A stretch of DNA of 10,175 nucleotides from Chloroflexota bacterium (GCA_026389635.1 JAPLHM010000078.1:1-10175); one strand, 5' to 3'; shown: positions 1-8,053, counted from the first letter of the stretch. The notes: generated by a model from the sequence alone, not told the origin. Numbers and translations are program-made.

Positions 1-2931
1 AAAAAATCGCCACTGACGCCGCTCATCAGCTTAGCCGCCATACGCAGCATAGCCGCGGGGATGGCCGGCAAAGGTCCACTGGGCGGTGTAGCCACCCACC
101 CGCAGTTCCACCTCTACCTGCGGAATACCTTCAACGACCTCTCCCCCGTTCCCGAAGCCGGCCTGGCAAAGTTAGAAGCAGCCAACGACATCCTCAAACA
201 GGTCATCGAGTGGTACAGGCTATACAGGGGGCGTACCGCAGGGTATTACACGCGCGAGGAGCTGTGCATCGCCGCCGCCCGCGCGGTGGACGGCAAAGAG
301 GCGGCCAGCGCGTTGCGCGACCTCGGCCACATTGTCTTTTACGGCGTTTCCGGCCTCTCGCCGGGCGAGGAGTCGCTGGTCACGTCGCTCTCCAAAGCAG
401 GGAAGTGCGAGGTCAAATTCCTGTTGAGCGGGGAGGAGGAGACCGACACCCCCTTGAGCACCGAAGCCGAAACGCTTAAAAAAGCCGGAGTCAAAATCGA
501 AACTGAACTGATGGCCGAAGGAGTCCCTCTCAAGGCCAGCCACCTTTTGATCGCGCCGGATGCCACCGCGGAGGTCCGCTGGGTGCTGCGCAGGGTCATG
601 GCGGAGGCCGCCGCCGGCACGCCCTTCCACCGCATGGCCATCTTCTACCGCAGCGCCGACCCCTATGCCGCCATCATCGAGAGCCAGCTTGAGGCAGCGG
701 GCGTCCCCCTGGCCGGTCCAACCTCCGCCACACTGCGGGATTCCCCCGCCGGGCGTCTGCTGACCGGCCTGCTCGACCTGCTGGATACGGATTTCGACCG
801 CGCCCGCTTCATGAGCTGGGTCTCCGAGGCGCCCGTTGCCGCGGCCGGTGGCAGCTACGCCACCGCCGACGAGATGGCCATGTGGGAGGTCATCTCCCAG
901 GAAGCGGGTATCGTCAAAGGCCGCGAAAGCTGGGAACGCCAGCTCAACAAGTATATGGCTGAAAAACAGCAAAAGATCAGCGAACTGGAAGCCGACGAGG
1001 AGGCCAGCCCGGCCCGCCTGCGCGGACAGCAGGGATTGCTGGAATCGACGCGCAAGCTGCTGGATTTTATCAACGAAGTCGCCGCGCAACCACCTCCCGG
1101 CGCCGGCCGCTGGGGCGATTTCGCCGCCTGGGCAGAGGGTATCCTGAATACCTTCGTCTACCGCCCCCATACCTGGCCCGAGGAGCGGCAGAAGGAGTTG
1201 GAGACGGTCAAGGAGAGGTTGGAGGACCTGGGTGGCTTAGACAGCATCGAACCTAAAACCAGCCTGCCGGCCTTCCGCCAGATGCTGGAGGATAGCCTGG
1301 CCGGGCACAGCCGTCAGCACGGCCGCACCGGCACGGGTGTTTTCGCCGCACCGCTAAACCTGGCGCAGCTCATGGATTTCGACACGGTTTACATAGTGGG
1401 CATGGCCGAGGGCGCCTTCCCGCCTGCCAGCCCGGACGACGCACTGCTGCCCGACAGCGCGAGGCGGTCGCTGGGCACTACCGTCCACCTTCCCCTGCGC
1501 ACGGAGAGGAAATTGGAGGAGCGCAGGCTGTATTTGGCCGCTATGGCCTCCGGCCGCAGGCGCTGCCTGTCATGTGCCCGCACCACCGGCACGGGTGGCA
1601 GCCGCCAGTATCCGTCGCCCTGGTTCATGGCCGCGGCCTCGCAGTCGCACGGCAACCTGCTTAGCACGGCGGATGTTGAGAAATTAGGCGGCGCGGACTG
1701 GCTCACAGTGCTGGCCTCCTCACAGCAGGCGCTAAAGTTAGCAGGCGGCGCCGGCTATGCCGACCCGGCCGACTACGAGACTGCCAGCCTGTCCCGCTGG
1801 CGGGAAAACGGCCAGCCTATCAGCGGCCATTTTCTCGACGCCGAGGGGACCTCTGGCAGGCGTGTGCTGGACATGGAAAATTCGCGTGAGGACAGCGCTT
1901 TCAGCATTTGGGACGGCAACCTCTCCACGCCGGCAGGCCGCAGCGGCAGGCTGGAGGTCAAAGAAGGCACTATATTCTCGGCATCGCGGCTGCAAACCTG
2001 GGCGCAGTGCCCCTTCAAGTATTTCTTAGAGAACATCCTGCATCTGACCGTCCTGGAGAAGCCAGAGGATCTGCTGGTCATCGATGCACTGGAGAAGGGC
2101 AGCCTTCTGCACAGCGTGCTGGAACGGCTGGTGATTGAATCCAAAGCTAAGGGCATACTGCCCGGCCACGGGCAGCCCTGGGGCGAGGAAAACAGGCGTA
2201 TATTGATGAGGATAGCGCAGGACGAGTTCAGGCTGGCCGAGGAGCGTGGCATAACGGGCAAGGCGCTCTTCTGGGATGCCGCCAAATTCGACATGCTGCA
2301 CGACCTTGAAGCCTTCCTGCGGCGGGACAGCGCCTGGCGCGTTGCCCGGTCCTGCCGTCCCGAGGAGGCCGAGTACACATTCGGCAATTTCCGCGGCCGG
2401 GTCGACAACCCCGCGCCCACCGTCGAGTTGCCGGACGGTCTAAGAATCTGTTTCCGCGGCCAGATCGACCGCCTCGACCTGGACCGCACGGGCAAAAAGG
2501 CGTGGGTGATCGACTATAAGTCGGGCGGCACTTACGCCTATAAAGACATGGGCAGGGACCCGTTGAACGGCGGGCGTCTGCTGCAGTTGCCGGTATACGG
2601 GTTGGCCGTGCGCGAGCGCACCGGTGCGGGCTGCCGCATCGAGGCCCTTTACTGGTTCATCACCAGCAAGGGCAACTTCGAGCAGAAGGCCGTCCCGCTC
2701 GAGGAGGTTGAGGGGCAGTTCATCCGTTACGTGGGCATCATCGTGTCCGGCATCCGCGGCGGCGTCTTCATCGCCAACCCGGGCAAGGGCGACGACAGGT
2801 TCGGCGACTGCTCCTGGTGCGATTACAGGCGTGCCTGCCATGCCCGCCGCCGCATTTACTGGGCGAAAAAGTCGGGCGCACCGCTGCTGGCGGATTACCG
2901 GTCCATGACCGGCAGCGGGAGTGAAGTCTGA
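1..2931 (+). CDS. addB: AddB-like PD-(D/E)XK nuclease/helicase-like subunit, 5' truncated by window
   Basis: Probable AddB-type subunit of a double-strand-break repair helicase-nuclease. The frame is open from base 1, and the first ATG (61) lies inside recognisable AddB-like sequence, so the start and the N-terminal Walker A region lie upstream of the window. Residues below count from ATG 61. A VYIVGMAEGAFP segment near 443-454 is the AddB-type helicase-like signature. The C-terminal RecB-family nuclease has GSLLHSVLE (H684), GQIDRLDLD (D803) and VIDYKSGG (D818, K820), followed by LLQLPVYGLAV. Cys650 (WAQCPFKYF) and the C-x2-C-x5-C at the end (codons 2809, 2818, 2836) match the four cysteines that hold a [4Fe-4S] cluster in AddB nucleases. 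The gene overlaps addA by 11 bp, implying translational coupling. It could also be labelled only 'PD-(D/E)XK nuclease family protein'; the class is sure, the exact orthology less so. Confidence 0.9.
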   Translation, partial: KKSPLTPLISLAAIRSIAAGMAGKGPLGGVATHPQFHLYLRNTFNDLSPVPEAGLAKLEAANDILKQVIEWYRLYRGRTAGYYTREELCIAAARAVDGKEAASALRDLGHIVFYGVSGLSPGEESLVTSLSKAGKCEVKFLLSGEEETDTPLSTEAETLKKAGVKIETELMAEGVPLKASHLLIAPDATAEVRWVLRRVMAEAAAGTPFHRMAIFYRSADPYAAIIESQLEAAGVPLAGPTSATLRDSPAGRLLTGLLDLLDTDFDRARFMSWVSEAPVAAAGGSYATADEMAMWEVISQEAGIVKGRESWERQLNKYMAEKQQKISELEADEEASPARLRGQQGLLESTRKLLDFINEVAAQPPPGAGRWGDFAAWAEGILNTFVYRPHTWPEERQKELETVKERLEDLGGLDSIEPKTSLPAFRQMLEDSLAGHSRQHGRTGTGVFAAPLNLAQLMDFDTVYIVGMAEGAFPPASPDDALLPDSARRSLGTTVHLPLRTERKLEERRLYLAAMASGRRRCLSCARTTGTGGSRQYPSPWFMAAASQSHGNLLSTADVEKLGGADWLTVLASSQQALKLAGGAGYADPADYETASLSRWRENGQPISGHFLDAEGTSGRRVLDMENSREDSAFSIWDGNLSTPAGRSGRLEVKEGTIFSASRLQTWAQCPFKYFLENILHLTVLEKPEDLLVIDALEKGSLLHSVLERLVIESKAKGILPGHGQPWGEENRRILMRIAQDEFRLAEERGITGKALFWDAAKFDMLHDLEAFLRRDSAWRVARSCRPEEAEYTFGNFRGRVDNPAPTVELPDGLRICFRGQIDRLDLDRTGKKAWVIDYKSGGTYAYKDMGRDPLNGGRLLQLPVYGLAVRERTGAGCRIEALYWFITSKGNFEQKAVPLEEVEGQFIRYVGIIVSGIRGGVFIANPGKGDDRFGDCSWCDYRRACHARRRIYWAKKSGAPLLADYRSMTGSGSEV

Positions 2932-5900
2932 TTTGAACGCCGAGTTTACGCCGGCCGATGCAGGATCGCGCCGCCGCATATCAAATAGTCTGGATGAGAA
3001 CCTCTTCGTGGAGGCTGGCGCGGGCACGGGCAAGACCACGGCCATGGTGGCGCGCATTGTGAATCTGATTAAGAAGGGCCGCACTACTATCGGTCGCATA
3101 GCCGCCATCACCTTCACCGAGCTGGCCGCCGCCGAACTGCGCGACAAGGTCAGGCACGAGCTTGAGAAGAGCGCTGCCGATTCCACGGCCGATGCCTCGG
3201 AACGCGGGCGCTGCATAGAGGCAACGCGCGGCATGGACGGCGCCAGCATCCAGACCCTGCACAGCTTCGCCGGCGCCCTGCTGCGCGAGAAGCCGCTGGA
3301 GGCCGGCCTGCCTCCCAATTTCAGCATATGTGACGAGATAGAGGCCGATATCAGGTTCGAGGAGAAGTGGCAGGAGTGGCTGCAGATTTTACAGGAATCG
3401 CCCGCGTCCGCCGAACTGCTGCGTCTGCTGAACTTCGGCCTCAAACCCGATAACCTGCGCGAGATCGCCATGGCCCTGCATTATAACTACGACCTGCTGA
3501 CCGTCCCCGTGCCTGCGCCGCCCCCACCCCCGCGTGCCGCCGTGAAAGAGCTGATAGACGCTCTTCCGCTCCTGCGGCGTCTGGGAGCGCTGTGCACCGA
3601 CCCCGAAGACAAGATGCTGGCCCACCTTGACCGGGTGGTACAGTTAGCCGAATGGCTGTCCGAGCTTGACCCCGGGAGCGATTACGCGCTCAACGTGCTG
3701 CGGCGCAGCAGGGGTTTTGCGGCGGACAGGGTCGGCCGCAAGGGCAACTGGGGCGACGGCGCCGCCCTGGCAGACCTCAGGGAGAAGCTGCAGGAACTGC
3801 AGGAGCTACGCCAGGCCGAGATGGAGGCCATCAGGCAGGCAGGCCTGGCCGTGCTGCTGGAGCAGTTGCGCCTGCTGGTGCTGGCTTACGTGGAGGAGAG
3901 GCGGGCGATGGGCAGGGCGGAGTTCCACGACCTGCTGGTCTGGGCGCGCGGCCTGCTGCGCGATGACCCTTCGGTGCGGCGTTATTTCCAGGACAAATAC
4001 TCCCACATACTTATCGATGAATTCCAGGATACCGACCCCATCCAGGCTGAGATAGCCTTCTATTTAGCCTCGTGGCCGGCGGACGGGTCTTCAGACCCGT
4101 CCCTACACGGTGCTATTAAACGTAGGGGCGTTGCTTTAGCTGCTCCCGAAACCGCGGACGGCGCCGATTTGAGAGAGCGCAACTGGTCCAGGCTGGCCTT
4201 GCTGCCGGGCAAGCTCTTCGTGGTAGGCGATCCCAAGCAGTCCATCTACCGCTTCCGCCGCGCCGACATCGCCACCGTGGACCGTGTGCGCGGGCTGATG
4301 GCTGCCGGCAATGCGCCCCTGACCCACAATTTCCGCTCGCAAAAACCGGTCATCGACTGGGTCAACCACGTGTTCGGGCAATGGATGAAGCCCAGCCCGG
4401 GCGTGCAGGCGGAGTACCTGGCGCTGGAGCACGCCGACCTGGGTCCGGAGGCGGTGCTGCCGCAATGCGTCTGGCGCATCGGGGCACAGTCCGGGTCAAA
4501 GATTGATGAAACGCGCGGGGACGAGTCCCGCCAGGTGGCCATGCTGCTGCATCACGTGCGCACCGCGCCCTGGCAGGTGCGCGGCCGTGACGGATTGTTG
4601 AGGCCGGCGGAGTTCAGGGATGTCTGCATCCTCATGCCCACGCGGACAGGACTGGACCTGTTAGAGCGGGCGCTGGAGGACGGCAACATCCCCTACCGAA
4701 TCGAAAGCCAGTCGCATATCCTGGGCACTCAAGATGTGTTGGAATTGATAAGCTGCCTGAGGTCTATCGACTCGCCCGCCGACCAGGTGGCCCTGGTGGG
4801 TGCGCTGCGCTCGTCCGCCTTCACCTGCAGTGACGTTGACCTGCTTCAGTACGTGGAGGCCGGCGGCAGGCTCGATTACACCTTGCCGGGCAAAGGAGAA
4901 GGACGGGTGCGGCTGGCACTGGAAGCGTTAAAAGCGTACCACGAGCAGCGCGCCTGGACTCCGGTGGATCGGCTGATCGAGGATTTCATACGCGGGCAGG
5001 GCATGCAGCAGGGCTGCTACGGCCGGACGCGTCCGCGCGAGAAGCTGCGCCGCCTGCAGATGGTGGTGGACCTGGCGCGGGCTTACGCAAAAGTGGAGGG
5101 CAATTCGCTGCGCGGCTATTTAGACTGGATCGACCGCCTGGCCGGTGAGCGCGCCCGCATGGTGGAGTCACCCGTGCCCGACACCGACGAGGATGCGGTG
5201 CGCATCATGACCATCCACTCCGCCAAGGGTCTGGAATTCCCCATCGTGATAATGCTGGGCCTGAACACGGCCGATAAGAGCAGTTCGCCCACTATTTTAT
5301 TTGATAAGGCGACGGGGCAACTGGAGGCCAAAACCGGCAGCCAGGTCACGCAGTTCAAGACCGCCGGCTACGACGGCGTTTTGGAAGGCGAGGAGGAGGC
5401 TGACGCCGCCGAGGACGTGCGGCTGATGTACGTGGCAGCCACGCGCGCCCGCGACCACCTGGTGCTCAGCCTGTGGCGCAAGGACGAGAAATGCCGCGCG
5501 GCGCAGGTTTTGGGTCTCTGTCTTGAAGACGATCCGGGCTGGCAGGAGGTTGACCTTTCTAACGTCACCCTCTACGCACCGGGCGCTGCGGCGTCGCCAG
5601 TAAAAAAGCCTGATACGGCGGAGGACATGCAGTCCTGGCTGGCTGAACGCAAGATAGTTGTTGAACGTGCATCAGTACCCGCGGCGGAGTCGGTCACTGG
5701 TATGCTGAAGCTGGCCAAGGAGGAAGCCGAAGGTGGCGAGGCCTATTATCGCACCGGTCGCGGGGGCACCAACCTGGGCCGCGCCGTGCACAGCGTGCTG
5801 CAGGTCATTGACCTGGCCACGGGCGCCGGCCTGGACGATCTCAGTAGGGCGCAGGCCGCGGCCGAGGGCATCGCAGATAAATGGCGGGAGGCCGCCAAAC

Positions 5901-6235
5901 TGGCTCGCAATGGGCTGGAATCGCCTGTCGTAAGGCGCGCCGTGGCCTCTGGCAATTACCACCGCGAGGTCTTCGTCAGCGCGCCCTATGAGGACAAACT
6001 GTTGGAAGGCTTCATGGACATCATCTTCGAGGAAGAGGGCGGCCTGGTCATCGCCGACTACAAGACCGACGCCATCGATAATGAAGAGGAGTTGATGCAG
6101 AAGAAAGAAACCTACGAACAGCAGGCCGGCCTATATGCCCTGCTGGCTAACCGGGTGACCGGCAAGAAAGTGAAGGAGGTCGTGCTGGTATTTTTGAGGT
6201 CGGGGAGGGAGATTGCGGTACACCCTCATTTATAA
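2921..6235 (+). CDS. addA: AddA-like UvrD/Rep-family (SF1) helicase-nuclease
   Basis: Motor subunit of an AddAB-like complex: ATP-driven 3'-5' unwinding plus nuclease cutting of DNA ends before RecA loading (family knowledge). All SF1A motifs are visible: Walker A GAGTGKTT (33-40), motif II LIDEFQD (364-370), motif III GDPKQSIYRFRRAD (436-449), motif IV HNFRS (469-473), motif V TIHSAKGLE (764-772) and motif VI MYVAATRAR (836-844). A C-terminal PD-(D/E)XK nuclease follows, with H957 (GRAVHS), D1033 (FMDII) and D1046/K1048 (ADYKTD), so both subunits should be active nucleases. Length is 1104 aa. The GTG start at 2921 lies within the last codons of addB and has only a weak Shine-Dalgarno; an in-frame TTG at 2933 is an alternative. 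Oddity: residues 387-411 look like a 25-codon repeat insertion between motifs II and III. In Chloroflexota such proteins are often annotated just 'UvrD-helicase domain-containing'. Confidence 0.94.
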   Translation: MKSDLNAEFTPADAGSRRRISNSLDENLFVEAGAGTGKTTAMVARIVNLIKKGRTTIGRIAAITFTELAAAELRDKVRHELEKSAADSTADASERGRCIEATRGMDGASIQTLHSFAGALLREKPLEAGLPPNFSICDEIEADIRFEEKWQEWLQILQESPASAELLRLLNFGLKPDNLREIAMALHYNYDLLTVPVPAPPPPPRAAVKELIDALPLLRRLGALCTDPEDKMLAHLDRVVQLAEWLSELDPGSDYALNVLRRSRGFAADRVGRKGNWGDGAALADLREKLQELQELRQAEMEAIRQAGLAVLLEQLRLLVLAYVEERRAMGRAEFHDLLVWARGLLRDDPSVRRYFQDKYSHILIDEFQDTDPIQAEIAFYLASWPADGSSDPSLHGAIKRRGVALAAPETADGADLRERNWSRLALLPGKLFVVGDPKQSIYRFRRADIATVDRVRGLMAAGNAPLTHNFRSQKPVIDWVNHVFGQWMKPSPGVQAEYLALEHADLGPEAVLPQCVWRIGAQSGSKIDETRGDESRQVAMLLHHVRTAPWQVRGRDGLLRPAEFRDVCILMPTRTGLDLLERALEDGNIPYRIESQSHILGTQDVLELISCLRSIDSPADQVALVGALRSSAFTCSDVDLLQYVEAGGRLDYTLPGKGEGRVRLALEALKAYHEQRAWTPVDRLIEDFIRGQGMQQGCYGRTRPREKLRRLQMVVDLARAYAKVEGNSLRGYLDWIDRLAGERARMVESPVPDTDEDAVRIMTIHSAKGLEFPIVIMLGLNTADKSSSPTILFDKATGQLEAKTGSQVTQFKTAGYDGVLEGEEEADAAEDVRLMYVAATRARDHLVLSLWRKDEKCRAAQVLGLCLEDDPGWQEVDLSNVTLYAPGAAASPVKKPDTAEDMQSWLAERKIVVERASVPAAESVTGMLKLAKEEAEGGEAYYRTGRGGTNLGRAVHSVLQVIDLATGAGLDDLSRAQAAAEGIADKWREAAKLARNGLESPVVRRAVASGNYHREVFVSAPYEDKLLEGFMDIIFEEEGGLVIADYKTDAIDNEEELMQKKETYEQQAGLYALLANRVTGKKVKEVVLVFLRSGREIAVHPHL
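4079..4161 (+). repeat. Composite palindromic element inside addA, flanked by 8-bp direct repeats
   Basis: A perfect hairpin GGACGGGTCT-TC-AGACCCGTCC occupies 4081-4102 and runs into CCCTACA (4101-4107). After 15 nt, GTAGGGG (4122-4128) begins a second unit in opposite orientation, whose palindrome (about 4126-4147, GGGCGTTGCT / AGCTGCTCCC) has decayed. GCGGACGG occurs at 4079-4086 and again at 4154-4161, exactly 75 nt apart and in the same reading phase (Ala-Asp-Gly at residues 387-389 and 412-414). This looks like an inverted pair of small repeat units inserted in frame, with a target duplication. Insertion is inferred; the inverted and direct repeats are seen directly. Confidence 0.75.
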
Positions 6236-6289
6236 ATCCGGAAACGCACATCTTTAGCCATTTGATTCATTTGGCATCCGGCCAAGATT

Positions 6290-6326
6290 AAGGGGGAGCA
6301 GTATACTAATAACCCCTTGTTGTTCG
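6290..6326 (+). terminator. Weak candidate terminator after addA
   Basis: AAGGGG (6290-6295) and CCCCTT (6313-6318) can pair around a 17-nt loop that contains the palindrome AGTATACT. A T-rich stretch (GTTGTTCGTCCTT) follows on the plus strand. It lies in the 163-bp gap between two convergent gene ends, where a terminator is expected, but the stem is short and the T tract interrupted. I see no gene in this gap. Confidence 0.3.
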
Positions 6327-6398
6327 TCCTTGCGGGCACGCCCCAATTCAACCTGAAAATATACGTTCGCCCGGTTCCAAAATAAGCCGGTAGGCTGT

Positions 6399-6683
6399 TT
6401 AGATTTTCTCGTACATGGCGATCTCGGCCTGACCTTCAAGGAAAGGCTTGATGGCCCTGAACATGTCCTTGAAATGGGGCGCTGACGAATGGAAGGTCAG
6501 CGCATCGTTGTTTTCATACTTCTCGTAGAAAAAGAAGATGTTGCGGTTGTCGGAGCGCCTGTGGACGCTGTAGTCGATGCAGCCGGGGTCCTTGAGGAAT
6601 TTGGGCGCGAAGTCCTGGATGACTTTGGCCAGGTCGTCGCCGCTGCCCTCTTTGGCGCGCATGGTGGCGGTTATTACTATCAT
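6399..6683 (-). CDS. ABM-domain (YgiN-like) putative quinol monooxygenase
   Basis: A 94-aa protein of the antibiotic-biosynthesis-monooxygenase fold, a small dimeric ferredoxin-like barrel. Relatives such as YgiN act on quinols, others degrade haem, and many have unknown substrates. The pattern is typical: a first beta strand MIVITATMRAKEG (1-13), a helix LAKVIQDFAPKFLKDPGC (18-35), IDYSVHRRSD (36-45), NIFFFYEKYENNDALTFH (48-65) and SSAPHFKDMF (66-75). Length is normal for the family. I place the start at the ATG read from 6683: AGGAG sits 5 nt upstream, and the 19 residues encoded further upstream are low-complexity translation of a repeat. It lies downstream of the broken hydrolase on the same strand, 175 bp away, and converges on addA. 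Substrate cannot be read from sequence. Confidence 0.86.
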   Translation of the reverse strand: MIVITATMRAKEGSGDDLAKVIQDFAPKFLKDPGCIDYSVHRRSDNRNIFFFYEKYENNDALTFHSSAPHFKDMFRAIKPFLEGQAEIAMYEKI

Positions 6684-6688
6684 TTTTT

Positions 6689-6730
6689 CTCCTCTCCCCC
6701 TGCCCCCTCTCCTCCGGAAAGGGGGTAAGG
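6689..6730. repeat. C/T-rich (minus: A/G-rich) repeat containing the ABM gene's ribosome binding site
   Basis: The plus strand reads as runs of CCCCC and CTCCTCC followed by GGAAAGGGGGTAAGG. The C runs (6696-6700, 6703-6707) can pair imperfectly with GGGGG (6721-6725). On the minus strand this gives a polypurine leader ending in AGGAG (6693 to 6689), five As before the ATG at 6683, so the repeat appears to provide the Shine-Dalgarno sequence. It resembles a low-complexity repeat I have seen scattered in environmental bacterial genomes; no search was possible. Confidence 0.5.
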
Positions 6731-6740
6731 ATTTTTTCAA

Positions 6741-6824
6741 GAGGGACTGCGTCCCTCGTTGACTCCCTCTCAGGTACCGGGTTTATTGCTTAGATTGCCG
6801 CGGCACTGCGTGTCTCGCTATGAC
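6741..6824. repeat. Two diverged hairpin repeat copies with TGC loops
   Basis: The first copy has the perfect stem GAGGGAC-TGC-GTCCCTC (6741-6757) followed by GTTGAC. The second, about 59 bp on, reads ATTGCCGC-GGCAC-TGC-GTGTC-TCGCTATGAC (6794-6824), an imperfect stem with the same TGC loop and a similar GAC end. ATTGC...GCTAT at its outer ends matches, with one mismatch, the ATTGC...GCAAT ends of a dispersed repeat common in environmental genomes (from memory). No coding capacity is evident. Confidence 0.55.
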
Positions 6825-6836
6825 CGACGTTTTTGC

Positions 6837-6863
6837 GGGCGGACATTCATGTCCGCCCCTACA
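6837..6863. repeat. Palindromic repeat unit, sister of the unit in addA
   Basis: A perfect hairpin GGGCGGACAT-TC-ATGTCCGCCC (6837-6858) is followed by CTACA. It shares arm length (10 bp), loop (TC) and tail (CCCTACA) with the unit at 4081-4107, but not the arm sequence. The minus-strand TAG within its tail (6861-6859) ends the upstream hydrolase reading frame. The stem is followed by A rather than T on the minus strand, so it is not a classical terminator for that gene. Confidence 0.65.
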
Positions 6864-7994
6864 TTTTATCGGTGAACTGCTTGAAAAAGTTTTTATAGTT
6901 TTCTGTGCCGGTTGATCTTGATGCAAACGGGGGGCTGTCGGCCCAGGCGATGTCGCCATTTATGGCGAGCAGTTCGAGGTGGCTCATTACCTCGCGCTGG
7001 GAAAAGTACTTGCCGAAGCCTTTGCGCAGGCGGGGTTCGAAGAGCTCGATGGATATCTGGTCGAGGTCGAGCACTCGGCCGTCCAATATCCGCAAAATGT
7101 TGCTGCAGCGCTCGATGTGGAAGAGCAGTATCTCGGCGGCGCGCTCTGCCGGTTTGAGGTAATTGGGCCTGCCTTTCTCGTAAAGGCGGTGCCCGGGCAA
7201 GAGCAACTCAGTCCCCTGACACTGCTTTTGCAATTTATCCAGCGACCTGATATAGGCAATTAAACCGTAGGCGCCGTTATCACTGCCGTAGCCCTCGGGC
7301 AGGATGCGCTTGTTGCAGTAATATTCCAGCATGAGCGAGGGATGCGGAGTAATGGTGGCTAAAAGCGTATCGCCGCCGAAGACCACCTCGTCCTCGAAAA
7401 TGCTGCACATGGAATCGGCGAGTGCCCCGGCGTGAGCAGGAAGCGGAAACGGCTGTCGGGCGAGGGGGCTCCCTCCTTTACCCTGTGTGACGTTTTGAGC
7501 AGGCTGCGCTTGCGGTGGTAGGGACGGCAAACGGTGTTGAACTGATCGGGCATAAGGCAGGTGCGGCAGGAGCCAGGAAAATCCGGGTGGGCGGCGCCGT
7601 CGTCCACATCAGCATGGTAGCCTATTAGATTGTCGAAAGCATAGTGAGCCCACAGTTCGGCGCCGCTGGCCTCCAGCACTTCGGGCAGGTTGCCGTCGTG
7701 GTCCTCGTGCCCGTGCGTGACGATTACGCGCCGGATATCCTTGACATCGAAGCCGGCCAGGCCGAGCATGGCGGTGAGCAGGTCGAATTTGCCGAACTGG
7801 CCCGTATCGATGAGTGTGAGCTTTTCACCTGTCACCACGTAACACCAGCTTGGCCCGAGGTCCCAGTCCCCGCCGGAATCGTAATAGAGCGGCACTCCCA
7901 GGCAGTAGATGTCCGTGCCACGGCGTGTGCGGTACTTCATGATAACGCCGTCCCCGTTGGGCTTGTCCTGCTTTAAAATCTCGAACATCTGCAA
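6859..7994 (-). pseudogene. MBL-fold metallo-hydrolase split by a 1-nt frameshift
   Basis: A metallo-beta-lactamase-fold hydrolase of about 378 aa, readable only in two frames. Frame A (start 7994) carries LIDTG (61-65), the metal motif HGHEDHD (H94, H96, D98, H99) and TPGHSP (H191). After P193, near 7416, it loses homology and ends at 7359. Frame B resumes at once with DSMCSIFEDEVVFGGDTLLATITPHPS, including the bridging Asp (GGD) and a later LPGHR, and runs to a TAG at 6859. One missing base within 7415-7421 would restore SPDS. The break separates the metal ligands, so neither half should be active. Start: TTG at 7994, 6 nt after GGAGGG; ATG at 7988 is the alternative (12-nt spacing). The C-terminal third (helical, HIERCSNILRILDGR) resembles the long forms of the family. 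Substrate is unknown. A sequencing error is as likely as a true mutation. Confidence 0.83.
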
Positions 7995-8023
7995 AGGCGT
8001 CCCTCCAATTTCAACAAAGCCGT

Positions 8024-8053
8024 ATTGTAAAGCTTTTTAGCGCTGTGTGTCCA
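8024..8053 (-). promoter_or_regulatory. Putative sigma70 promoter of the MBL hydrolase gene
   Basis: On the minus strand TGGACA (8053-8048) and TACAAT (8029-8024) are separated by 18 bp, each one mismatch from consensus (TTGACA, TATAAT). The predicted transcript begins about 22 nt before the TTG at 7994. The -35 box nearly abuts the extended -10 of the divergent gene at 8114. Confidence 0.5.

Noticed and set aside
220..1170. 316-aa open frame on the minus strand opposite addB
   Set aside because: It is a Gly/Arg/Ala-rich shadow frame of a GC-rich gene and shows no domain, while the plus strand encodes clear AddB sequence.
2440..3471. 343-aa minus-strand open frame across the addB-addA junction
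   Set aside because: It lies opposite the nuclease active site and Walker A of two certain genes and has low-complexity Ser/Arg-rich composition.
1..6235. Helicase-nuclease pair as a new anti-phage system
   Set aside because: Both proteins match the AddAB repair pattern in full; there is no extra effector and no defence neighbour in the window.
6684..6740. 19-residue N-terminal extension of the ABM protein (MKKSLPPFRRRGG...)
   Set aside because: It is translation of the polypurine repeat, and a proper Shine-Dalgarno stands before the inner ATG at 6683.
7359..7530. Overlapping hydrolase frames as a programmed frameshift or two genes
   Set aside because: I see no slippery heptamer at the switch point near 7416, and the upstream part of frame B has no homology-like sequence.
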